Assembly (NCBI GenBank): GCA_007695205.1
Contig: REEF01001064.1
Location: forward strand, 1 to 7,435
Source of the DNA: Planctomycetaceae bacterium
GTDB lineage: Bacteria; Planctomycetota; Planctomycetia; Pirellulales; Pirellulaceae
Direction: 5' to 3'
Length of the DNA: 7,435 nucleotides
Part shown: piece after piece, positions 1 to 5,658 of the stretch
How the letters are laid out: each line of letters opens with the position of its first letter
Position numbering within the stretch: the stretch's first letter is position 1
Notes under the pieces: generated by a model
Told to the model about the DNA's origin: nothing
What the model saw: the letters and a program-made list of their open reading frames with translations, nothing else
The model's database searches: none
Program-made: the position numbers and the translations under genes

Positions 1-2542
1 ATCGTGAACTCCAGCGCAAGGGGTCGGGAGTCGTTTTCGGAGAAAGCGTGTTCCATGTGGTTGGTCGTTGCCCGAAAACGACTCCCGACCCCTTCCCATC
101 CGCCAACTCCTCAGCCAATCGTTCCCAACCCGCGTGCCATTGACTTCCGGGGGCGCGGCTCCACCTGCCTTCCACGGGCATCGCGAATCGATGCACGTCA
201 TCGGCTCGCAGGAATTCGCCGCCCAACCCGACCCCATACACCATTTCCGGGACGTCCCAGTACTTTGCCAATTCTCGGATCCGCGCTTCTCGGTTCCAGC
301 CTTCGTGCTTCTCCAAACGCTGCAGCATAAGCCACACGAGATAATCGGCCGCTCGACGACGGCTGTATGGGCTGACCGCGTACACGCCTGATCCGCCCTC
401 GCCGATCCACCAATAGCCGCCCAACTGGTTGGCCGGCGATCTGGTGCGCAGGCTATTGCGGTACCGCGCCCAGCTCATCACCAGCGCGCGTCGCCGAGCC
501 GCGTTACGCCCTGCATCATCGCCCAGGGAACGAACCAGTCGCTCGTATAGTTCATCACCCAGATGCTGCCGAGCCTCCGGATGCATCAGTTCACGCACCA
601 ACCAGATCTCGATCAGATCGGCACCATCCTGCTCGAACAGCCGCCAACTGCGGCGCAAACGGTCGATCAGCGTATCGATCAAATCCATCGTTTCCCGATA
701 TCGCTGGAGTTGTAATTCACTGTCCGCATCTCGCGCCAGCGCTTGACGAGCCAAGGTGGCTTCCCCGAACAAGAACCGCGGCCATTGGGGTGTGAAACGT
801 ACCGGCCGCCGACTGGCGGGCATCGCGAGCGGCTCCAGCTCGCTCCCCAATAGGTTTCTCCACCGCTCGCGGATGATCTGGCCTTCGATCAGCCGATTCT
901 CGGGCAGCGGCTCGTCGGAATCCGGATCTCGCGTCCACGGCACCAGCTCCTGCGGCTCGGAGAACGCCCAAGTACCATATTCGCTCCGGTAGCGTTCCGC
1001 TTCCAACGTCAGTTGCCGTCGCACTTCGGCGGGCATCGTCGGTTGGGAAACGATGACCATCACGGCCGGGCCTAACGGTAACAACATTCCAACAGCCAAC
1101 AGACTGGTATGCGTCCCCCAGAACCCCCAACCCAGTCGGCCGTCCATCCAGCGTCTCATCATGATCCAAGTTGCCAACCAGGGCATGAATACAAAGATGG
1201 CCAGCAGCCAATAAGGGGCACGAACTTGAGTGAACAGAAACACGCTGTAAAACAGAAGGGTCCAAGCGACGACCGGAGCCGCGATCGCAGCGATGGTCGC
1301 GCTGCGAAAAATCTGCCCCACGAATTGCGAGATCCCATAGGTGAAAAAGAGGACGAACACCATCATCAGCACAACCGGCGGCGAGGAACTAAAGTTCGGC
1401 GCCACATCCAGGGACCCGGAGGTTCGCCCCAACAAGGCGAGCACCGCCACCAACACGACGGTCAACAGACTGAGCGGCACCACATGACGCGTGGCCCACA
1501 CTTTCCCCGGCGAAACGCCGCGTTCGGCCAGAAACCGAATCCGCTCGTGCAACGCGTCGCCCTGGAACGCCAGCACGCCCAGCCACGAGGTGACCAGTAA
1601 GATCAAGGACGTGGCCGCCATAAATGTGCCATAGCCGCGAGCGGCGGCGACAGGACCGCCTGCGGCGATCAGAACCAAGGCTCCTGCCATCATGGCGGCG
1701 ATCCCCAGCAACGGCGTGCGATGCTGGCGAAGGAACTGCCAAACCAGCATCGAGCCGACCGAGTGAGCTGGACCGGTCCAGACCGGGGTATCGTCCCAAG
1801 GGTTCCTTAGGAATAATCGCCAAGCACGCTGCGGTTGGCCATGGGCCTCTGCTCCCAATCGCTGCAGCCCAACACGCCAACCGATAACGACCAATACCAG
1901 GGTGAACGCGACCATCGTCCCACCGATAATCCAAGGCGCCCAATGGATACGTTGCAACCCATCGCTGGTGGTCCTCTCCAATAGGCCAAGGATCATGAGG
2001 ATCAGCAGAGTGTGCAACGACGCCAGCGGTATCAGCGCCAATACAGACACCAACGATGATCGAAACAACCACGCCGTGGCGAATCCGGCGGCCAAGAGAA
2101 ACAGACTCTGCAGAGGCCAATGGTATTCCCAGCCCGTGTCGAAGAAGCCCAGCGAATCCATGGCGGTCATCCCTCGCCAAGATTGCTGTGGCAAGACGAA
2201 CACGACCATGATCAACAAGTTCAAACACCAGACGACGACCAGGCTGACCAAACCGACGACCAGCTTCATCCGCAAGATGTCGCGTGGGGCGACAGGCATC
2301 CAGCGGAGCCAGTCCAGGGTACGCTGTTCCCTCTCCTGGCCCACCAAGATCGCGCCGACGCCCAACGCAAACAAACTGGGCATCACCATGATCACGAGAA
2401 GCTGAGGCGTGAAGGGACTGTGCCGGTTCAGCATGATCAGCAACTGCAAGACGATGCCCAATACCAGTTGCAGCCAGACCAAGGGCAGGATCTGACGGGT
2501 CTCTTTCCAAAACAAGGCACCCAGCGAAGATCGACGGTTCAT
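1..2542 (-). CDS. Giant ABC-2 type permease, two fused permease halves plus soluble C-terminal region (partial, runs off left edge)
   Basis: Membrane subunit of an ABC transporter, presumably working with the ATPase encoded just upstream. I checked the frame codon by codon from the ATG at 2542: it has no stop down to base 2, giving at least 847 residues. The ATG overlaps the ATPase stop as ATGA (4 nt), indicating translational coupling. About 13 hydrophobic segments are visible, near residues 18-38, 47-68, 93-117, 143-161, 163-187, 204-222, 277-296, 304-327, 353-371, 389-408, 414-437, 443-460 and 477-498. The motif GQEREQRTLDWLRWMPV (68-84) is the ExE..TL..L..PV signature of ABC-2 permeases. 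A second, related motif (HERIRFLAERGVSP, 332-345) after segment 8 suggests that two permease halves are fused in one chain. Residues ~500-816 are hydrophilic, charged and largely helical-looking, with no family I recognise. From residue 817 the frame runs through an inverted repeat. The substrate is unknown. The family call is firm; the two-half interpretation is inference. Confidence 0.9.
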   Translation of the reverse strand, partial: MNRRSSLGALFWKETRQILPLVWLQLVLGIVLQLLIMLNRHSPFTPQLLVIMVMPSLFALGVGAILVGQEREQRTLDWLRWMPVAPRDILRMKLVVGLVSLVVVWCLNLLIMVVFVLPQQSWRGMTAMDSLGFFDTGWEYHWPLQSLFLLAAGFATAWLFRSSLVSVLALIPLASLHTLLILMILGLLERTTSDGLQRIHWAPWIIGGTMVAFTLVLVVIGWRVGLQRLGAEAHGQPQRAWRLFLRNPWDDTPVWTGPAHSVGSMLVWQFLRQHRTPLLGIAAMMAGALVLIAAGGPVAAARGYGTFMAATSLILLVTSWLGVLAFQGDALHERIRFLAERGVSPGKVWATRHVVPLSLLTVVLVAVLALLGRTSGSLDVAPNFSSSPPVVLMMVFVLFFTYGISQFVGQIFRSATIAAIAAPVVAWTLLFYSVFLFTQVRAPYWLLAIFVFMPWLATWIMMRRWMDGRLGWGFWGTHTSLLAVGMLLPLGPAVMVIVSQPTMPAEVRRQLTLEAERYRSEYGTWAFSEPQELVPWTRDPDSDEPLPENRLIEGQIIRERWRNLLGSELEPLAMPASRRPVRFTPQWPRFLFGEATLARQALARDADSELQLQRYRETMDLIDTLIDRLRRSWRLFEQDGADLIEIWLVRELMHPEARQHLGDELYERLVRSLGDDAGRNAARRRALVMSWARYRNSLRTRSPANQLGGYWWIGEGGSGVYAVSPYSRRRAADYLVWLMLQRLEKHEGWNREARIRELAKYWDVPEMVYGVGLGGEFLRADDVHRFAMPVEGRWSRAPGSQWHAGWERLAEELADGKGSGVVFGQRPTTWNTLSPKTTPDPLRWSSR
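18..94. repeat. Perfect 23-bp inverted repeat, REP-doublet (REPIN)-like element inside the permease frame
   Basis: Bases 18-40 and 72-94 are exact reverse complements over 23 bp (core GGGGTCGGGAGTCG and CGACTCCCGACCCC). They are separated by a 31-nt loop at 41-71. Pairing breaks directly inside the arms (41 against 71) and at 17 against 95, so the arms are sharply bounded. Arms containing a GGGGTC...GAGTCG-type core resemble REP sequences mobilised by RAYT (Y1) transposases in many environmental bacteria; this assignment is from memory. No transposase gene is in the window. The element lies within the open permease frame, covering residues ~817-842, and supplies no stop codon there. Confidence 0.75.
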
Positions 2543-3480
2543 GGAGTGGACTCCTCGAAACGATTGGCTGCATCTCCGGAAAATTCCGACGGTCGAGGCC
2601 GAGCACACGCGGCGAACAATTCTTCCAGCGTCGCGCTGCGAGCATCCACGTTGGTGACCCCGTGATGTCGTTGGATCTGAGCCTGCATCTCGCCGCTCCA
2701 GCCCATCACCACCCACTGCCGCTGGCGTCCCGATGTCTGTTCGCTCAGCACCTGGGCCGTACCATCCAGCGGCGGTAGGACGATCAGCGGGTCGGCCAGA
2801 CTGACCGTCACCAGATGGACCGATTCCTTCAGCTCGGCCAGCGACCGGATCAAACAGAACTTGCCCTGCCGCAGGAACGCGATCTGGTCGGCCACCCGTT
2901 CGACCTCGGCGATCTGATGACTGGACAATAGCACGGTCTTGCCCACCGCCGCCCGGTCGACCATGCTCTCCAAAAACTCGCGGCGCACCAGCGGGTCCAA
3001 CCCCGCCGTGGGCTCGTCCAGAATCAGCAGTTCAGGGTCCGAAGCCAAGGCCAAGGCCAAGGCCACTTTGGCACGCTGGCCCTTGCTCAGCCGGCGGATC
3101 TTCCAGTCGTTCGCCAGCTCGTAACGTCGGATCGCCGTCCGATAACGGTCCAGGAACCCCGGTGGGTAGAACGTCGAGGCGAACCAACCGATCTCGCCGA
3201 TCTTCATCCAGTCGTACAGCGCCGGAGCATCCGACAAGTAACCGACGCGACGGCGGATCGCCAAGGCGTCGCGGACCGGGTCCAGTCCCAGTACCTGGCT
3301 GGTGCCCGAGGTCGCTCGAAGAAATCCGGTCAGAATTCGGATCAACGTCGTCTTGCCCGCACCATTTTCGCCCAATAACGCGAAAACCGTACCGGCAGGC
3401 ACCTGCAGATCCACCTCGTCCAGTGCCAAGCAGCCGGGAAAACGCTTGGTCAAACCGGTCGCTGAAATGACATGACTCAT
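2539..3480 (-). CDS. ABC transporter ATP-binding protein (YtrB/CcmA-like)
   Basis: Cytoplasmic ATPase of 313 residues that powers the adjacent permease. Visible motifs are Walker A GENGAGKTT (37-45), signature LSKGQ (131-135), Walker B LLILDE (151-156), D-loop GLDP (160-163) and switch histidine in SSH (H188). At the usual Q-loop glutamine the sequence reads YLSD, with Asp84. The signature is LSKGQ instead of LSGGQ, as often seen in the drug/peptide-export ATPases paired with GntR regulators. Residues ~220-313 form a C-terminal accessory region without a recognised motif. I chose the ATG at 3480 because AAGGTGA lies 7 nt upstream. The frame extends to an ATG at 3543, but that would overlap the regulator gene and add residues unlike the family N-terminus. 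It lies 43 nt after the regulator stop, and its own stop overlaps the permease start by 4 nt. Confidence 0.95.
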   Translation of the reverse strand: MSHVISATGLTKRFPGCLALDEVDLQVPAGTVFALLGENGAGKTTLIRILTGFLRATSGTSQVLGLDPVRDALAIRRRVGYLSDAPALYDWMKIGEIGWFASTFYPPGFLDRYRTAIRRYELANDWKIRRLSKGQRAKVALALALASDPELLILDEPTAGLDPLVRREFLESMVDRAAVGKTVLLSSHQIAEVERVADQIAFLRQGKFCLIRSLAELKESVHLVTVSLADPLIVLPPLDGTAQVLSEQTSGRQRQWVVMGWSGEMQAQIQRHHGVTNVDARSATLEELFAACARPRPSEFSGDAANRFEESTP

Positions 3481-3523
3481 CACCGCGTCACCTTCGAAAG
3501 AAGAAGAAAAGTACCCCTCGCCC

Positions 3524-3952
3524 CTACTCCTTTGCCGCCACATCGTCTGGCTCGGAGTCGATCGTCGCTACCGACCCCGCCAAGTGGTGAAGTTGTTGCC
3601 CGACGATCTCTTGGATCTCCTCGGCCTTCAGCCCGCCGTGTAACGCCTCGGTCAACACAGATCGTAGCCGCTCAGCGATCAACGATCGACGTACTTCGCG
3701 ACACCGCCCGGTCGCTCCGGCACAAACCGCCAAGCCTCGGCCGCGCAGCGTCTCGATCACCTGGTCGGCCTGCAATTGCTGGTAGGCCCGAGCGATCGTG
3801 TTCGGATTGATCGCCAACTGCTGACCAAGCTGACGCACACTGGGCAACAACTGGCCCGGACAGAGCGTCCCTTCGGCAACCGCGAACGTGACCTGCCTCA
3901 CGATCTGCTCGTAAATCGCCACACCATTGTTGGGATCAATCGAAAAAAACAT
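3524..3952 (-). CDS. GntR-family transcriptional regulator, YtrA subfamily
   Basis: DNA-binding repressor of 142 residues, first gene of the ABC operon. The N-terminal winged helix-turn-helix is typical of GntR: YEQIVRQVTFAVAEGTL, then PGQLLPSVRQLGQQLAINPN, then TIARAYQQLQADQVIET and the wing RGRGLAV (residues ~14-76). The rest (~80-142) is a short helical tail, too small for a FadR or HutC effector domain. That length is diagnostic of the YtrA subfamily, whose members usually sit beside ABC exporter genes and repress them. The ATG at 3952 is preceded by GAGGTG, a fair ribosome-binding site. A palindrome over the -10 box of its own promoter suggests autoregulation, which is inference. No effector can be deduced. 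Confidence 0.93.
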   Translation of the reverse strand: MFFSIDPNNGVAIYEQIVRQVTFAVAEGTLCPGQLLPSVRQLGQQLAINPNTIARAYQQLQADQVIETLRGRGLAVCAGATGRCREVRRSLIAERLRSVLTEALHGGLKAEEIQEIVGQQLHHLAGSVATIDSEPDDVAAKE

Positions 3953-3981
3953 ACACCACCTCGAACCCGCCCGTGTGTCAC

Positions 3982-4005
3982 AGTGTTCTAGTTACATAGT
4001 ACACT
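3982..4005. promoter_or_regulatory. Palindromic operator overlapping the -10 box, likely GntR/YtrA site
   Basis: The plus strand reads AGTGTTCTA, a 6-nt spacer GTTACA, then TAGTACACT. These are 9-bp half-sites that are reverse complements with one mismatch. The palindrome covers the -10 box and the expected start of transcription, so a bound dimer would block RNA polymerase. Its position beside the regulator gene makes autorepression the simplest reading. Binding is inferred, not shown. Confidence 0.7.
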
Positions 4006-4023
4006 AGTCAGCCAAGCTGTCAA
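3996..4023 (-). promoter_or_regulatory. Sigma70-type promoter of the GntR-ABC operon
   Basis: On the minus strand TTGACA (4023-4018, a perfect -35 consensus) is followed after 16 nt by TACTAT (4001-3996, -10). Transcription would start near 3990-3988, leaving a leader of about 36-38 nt before the regulator ATG. A run of eight A residues (minus strand, 4043-4036) lies 12 bp upstream of the -35 box and could act as an UP-like element. No other plausible promoter is visible for the three genes, which supports a single operon. Confidence 0.8.
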
Positions 4024-4050
4024 GGCGTTTGGGAGTTTTTTTTGGAAACA

Positions 4051-4256
4051 AACTTCGAAAGGTGCCAAACTTCGAAAGGTGCCACCCACTTATCACTATC
4101 GAAAGGCGAAAGGTGCCACCCATCTATCAATGACCCCTTATGGAAGGTGGAGCCTATTGCTATCGGAGGGTTTTTCTGGTTTGGTGGGTGGCACCTATTG
4201 CCTTCCGGTGGCACCTATTGCCTTCCTGGTTTGGTGGGTGGTACCTATTGCCTTCC
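4051..4256. repeat. Cluster of short GGTGCCACCC-type units in both orientations
   Basis: Three units read in one orientation: TTCGAAAGGTGCCA at 4054-4067, TTCGAAAGGTGCCACCC at 4071-4087 continuing to 4095, and GCGAAAGGTGCCACCC at 4106-4121 continuing to 4130. They are followed by units in the opposite orientation. The first of these is degenerate (4142-4164), then come GGTGGGTGGCACCTATTGCC (4183-4202), a short one (4207-4226) and a third (4227-4256). Bases 4176-4206 and 4226-4256 are a 31-bp direct repeat with a single difference (C at 4192, T at 4242), exactly 50 bp apart. The opposing orientations would let transcripts fold into hairpins. I see no coding signal here. Confidence 0.8.
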
Positions 4257-4400
4257 CAAAAGTCCACCGTGCGGCCGTGCGTACTGTGAAAGCGGACCAC
4301 GTGCCGCTGGGCGTCCATCTCCTCGATGCGGTGCAGGCTGGGCGTCCAGGACTTGGAGCAGGACGACGTCGATATCGGTCGGGTCGAAAGATGCGGTCGC
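4257..4400. other. Non-repetitive block between repeat clusters, possible gene remnant
   Basis: About 145 bp of GC-rich sequence unlike the repeats on both sides. Minus-strand translation gives protein-like pieces in two frames: FDPTDIDVVLLQVLDAQ in one and LHRIEEMDAQRHVVRFHSTH in another. These could be parts of a frameshifted, decayed gene. Neither piece has a credible start site or family match known to me. Bases 4273-4284 (GGCCGTGCGTAC) recur at 4614-4625, directly before the second repeat module. The ~116 bp at 4285-4400 therefore look inserted into one copy or lost from the other. The coding origin is speculative. Confidence 0.35.
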
Positions 4401-4617
4401 GAAAGGTGCCACCCATCTATCAAACTCTGAAAGATGCCACTCACCTATCACTCATAACGGCCGATCTTCTTCGATAGGTACGACTCAAATATCACCGAAA
4501 GATGGTAGCAGCTATTAAACTCCAAATACATGAATTATCGGTGGATGATGCTAGTTTGATGGATGGCATCTATCGCCTGCTGTTAGTTTGGTGGGTGGCA
4601 CCTATCGCCTGCTGGCC
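4401..4617. repeat. Long imperfect palindrome module, copy 1 (217 bp)
   Basis: Starts GAAAGGTGCCACCCATCTAT and ends with TTTGGTGGGTGGCACCTATC plus GCCTGCTGGCC, so the outer ends are inverted repeats. A second pair is nested inside: AAAGATGCCACTCACCTATC (4430-4449) against GATGGATGGCATCTATCGCC (4559-4578). A third, weaker pair is TATCACCGAA (4490-4499) against TTATCGGTGG (4535-4544). The module is thus a series of related units pointing inwards from both ends, resembling a MITE or a structured RNA. The inner region is AT-richer than the flanking genes. No open reading frame with a ribosome-binding site was found. Confidence 0.8.
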
Positions 4618-4625
4618 GTGCGTAC

Positions 4626-4810
4626 GAAAGGTGCCATCCACCTATCAAACTCTGAAAGATGCCTCTCACCTATCGCTCATAACGGCCGGTCTTCTTCGAT
4701 AGACACGACTCAAATATCACCAAAAAGATACTAGCAGCTATTAACCTCCAAATACCTGGATGATCGGTGAATGGTGTCTGTTTGGTGGGTGGCACCTATC
4801 GCTGCTGGCC
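4626..4810. repeat. Long imperfect palindrome module, copy 2 (185 bp)
   Basis: Tandem copy of the module at 4401-4617, separated by GTGCGTAC. Long stretches are shared, for example CTCATAACGGCCG, CGACTCAAATATCACC, TAGCAGCTATTAA and the terminal TTTGGTGGGTGGCACCTATC. It lacks about 32 nt relative to copy 1, mainly the inner unit carrying GGATGGCATCTATCGCC. Base substitutions are scattered throughout, so the duplication is not recent. Its last bases (GCTGGCC, 4804-4810) directly abut the U-tract of the neighbouring terminator. Confidence 0.8.
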
Positions 4811-4845
4811 AAAAAAAATAGGACGAGCAAAAAGTGCTCGTCCTA
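4811..4845 (-). terminator. Rho-independent terminator of the secreted-protein gene
   Basis: On the minus strand TAGGACGAGCA (4845-4835), loop CTTTT (4834-4830) and TGCTCGTCCTA (4829-4819) form a perfect 11-bp stem. The stem is followed by eight T residues (4818-4811). It starts about 40 nt after the stop codon of the gene ending at 4885. There is no T-tract on the plus-strand side, so it acts in the minus direction only. Confidence 0.93.
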
Positions 4846-4884
4846 CTGGGATGTTTCCGTCGTTGTTGGGCTTAGCAATCGCCG

Positions 4885-5613
4885 TTAGGAGGTGCGTTGG
4901 CCTTGGAAAGGCAGGGTGCCCGATTCGCCACCGATTTGATACTCGGCGGTTCCCTTGACCGTTTCGCCCGAGACGGCGCCTCGGAACTTGATGTCGATCG
5001 CTTGGCCCCTTTCGGTTTCAGCGGTCAACGTCAGCTCGACGTCATCGCCTTGCACGGTGATGCTGCGGGCGGGCAGTTGGTGATCGGGACCGCTGAACCA
5101 GGCATACATCTTGTCGTCCTTGGTGACGACCGTCACGGTGGCTTCGTGCTTTTTGCCATCCGGGGCCGTAAACCGAAGCTTCCATGTCATGACCTCGTCG
5201 AAAGCCGACATTGGGACACGTTGGCCGCTGAAGCGGAAACTACCGGAGACACCCGAAGAGCCCTCACGGTACTTCGCGGTGCCGGCACATTTATCGTCGC
5301 CGGTCAACGTCGCATCGAGTGTCAACGTGACGGTTGGGAACTCCTTGAGCTGGAGCGTACCGACCAGGGTATCGCCTTTGAGTTCCACATCGCGGAACGG
5401 TTCCGGTTGATCGTTTCCCAGGTACCACGCGATGTACCGGTCGTACTGACGGCCCACGACCACTGCGGGTGCGCGGTGCACGCCATCCGGATCAGTCAGG
5501 TCCAGCATCCAGGCTCCCAAGATCTGCTGATCCACATCGTCATTGGCAGCCGACCACCCGGAGCCAGAAATCATAAGACCGACCAATAAAGCCCTAAAAA
5601 TCAAACGCTTCAT
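4885..5613 (-). CDS. Secreted protein with two tandem ~100-residue beta-rich repeats, function unknown
   Basis: 242 residues. A signal peptide is evident: MKRLIFRALLVGLMISGSG, then WSAA, with likely cleavage after A22 or A23 and no lipobox cysteine. The mature part consists of two related units, ~33-132 and ~142-240, offset by about 109 residues. LTDPDG (39-44) matches FTAPDG (148-153), YIAWYLG (60-66) matches MYAWFSG (169-175), GTAKY (111-115) matches GTAEY (221-225), and SGQR (129-132) matches QGQR (237-240). Alternating polar and hydrophobic residues suggest beta-barrels or sandwiches. I chose the ATG at 5613 because AAGGAGA lies 8 nt upstream; an upstream in-frame GTG at 5631 would overlap that ribosome-binding site. 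It begins 45 nt after the TPR gene and ends before a strong terminator, so it is probably the last gene of that operon. No catalytic motif is visible, and the family is not recognised. Confidence 0.85.
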   Translation of the reverse strand: MKRLIFRALLVGLMISGSGWSAANDDVDQQILGAWMLDLTDPDGVHRAPAVVVGRQYDRYIAWYLGNDQPEPFRDVELKGDTLVGTLQLKEFPTVTLTLDATLTGDDKCAGTAKYREGSSGVSGSFRFSGQRVPMSAFDEVMTWKLRFTAPDGKKHEATVTVVTKDDKMYAWFSGPDHQLPARSITVQGDDVELTLTAETERGQAIDIKFRGAVSGETVKGTAEYQIGGESGTLPFQGQRTS

Positions 5614-5658
5614 TAAGAAAATCTCCTTCACAAAACAGGAACACGAAACAAGCGATAC

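Noticed and set aside
1389..2645. 418-codon minus-strand open frame overlapping the permease and the ATPase end
   Set aside because: It is a shadow. The overlapping minus frame from 2542 carries membrane helices, an ABC-2 motif and a coupled start, whereas this frame gives an Arg/Gly/His-rich product with no motif and starts inside the ATPase gene.
3481..3543. Upstream start (ATG at 3543) for the ABC ATPase
   Set aside because: It would overlap the regulator gene and add 21 residues unlike the family N-terminus, whereas the ATG at 3480 has AAGGTGA at proper spacing.
4131..4140. TGACCCCTTA as a fragment of the REP arm seen at 72-94
   Set aside because: The match is only about eight bases, which is expected by chance in a window of this size.
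4042..4702. Short open frames on both strands across the repeat island
   Set aside because: They are made of translated repeat units (such as GGTYCLP-like strings), have no ribosome-binding sites and change with each repeat orientation.
4051..4810. CRISPR array
   Set aside because: The units vary in sequence, spacing and orientation. There are no constant-length unique spacers and no cas genes nearby.
4897..5589. 230-codon plus-strand open frame antiparallel to the secreted-protein gene
   Set aside because: The minus-strand frame has a signal peptide, a good ribosome-binding site, internal repeats and a terminator. The plus frame lacks all of these.
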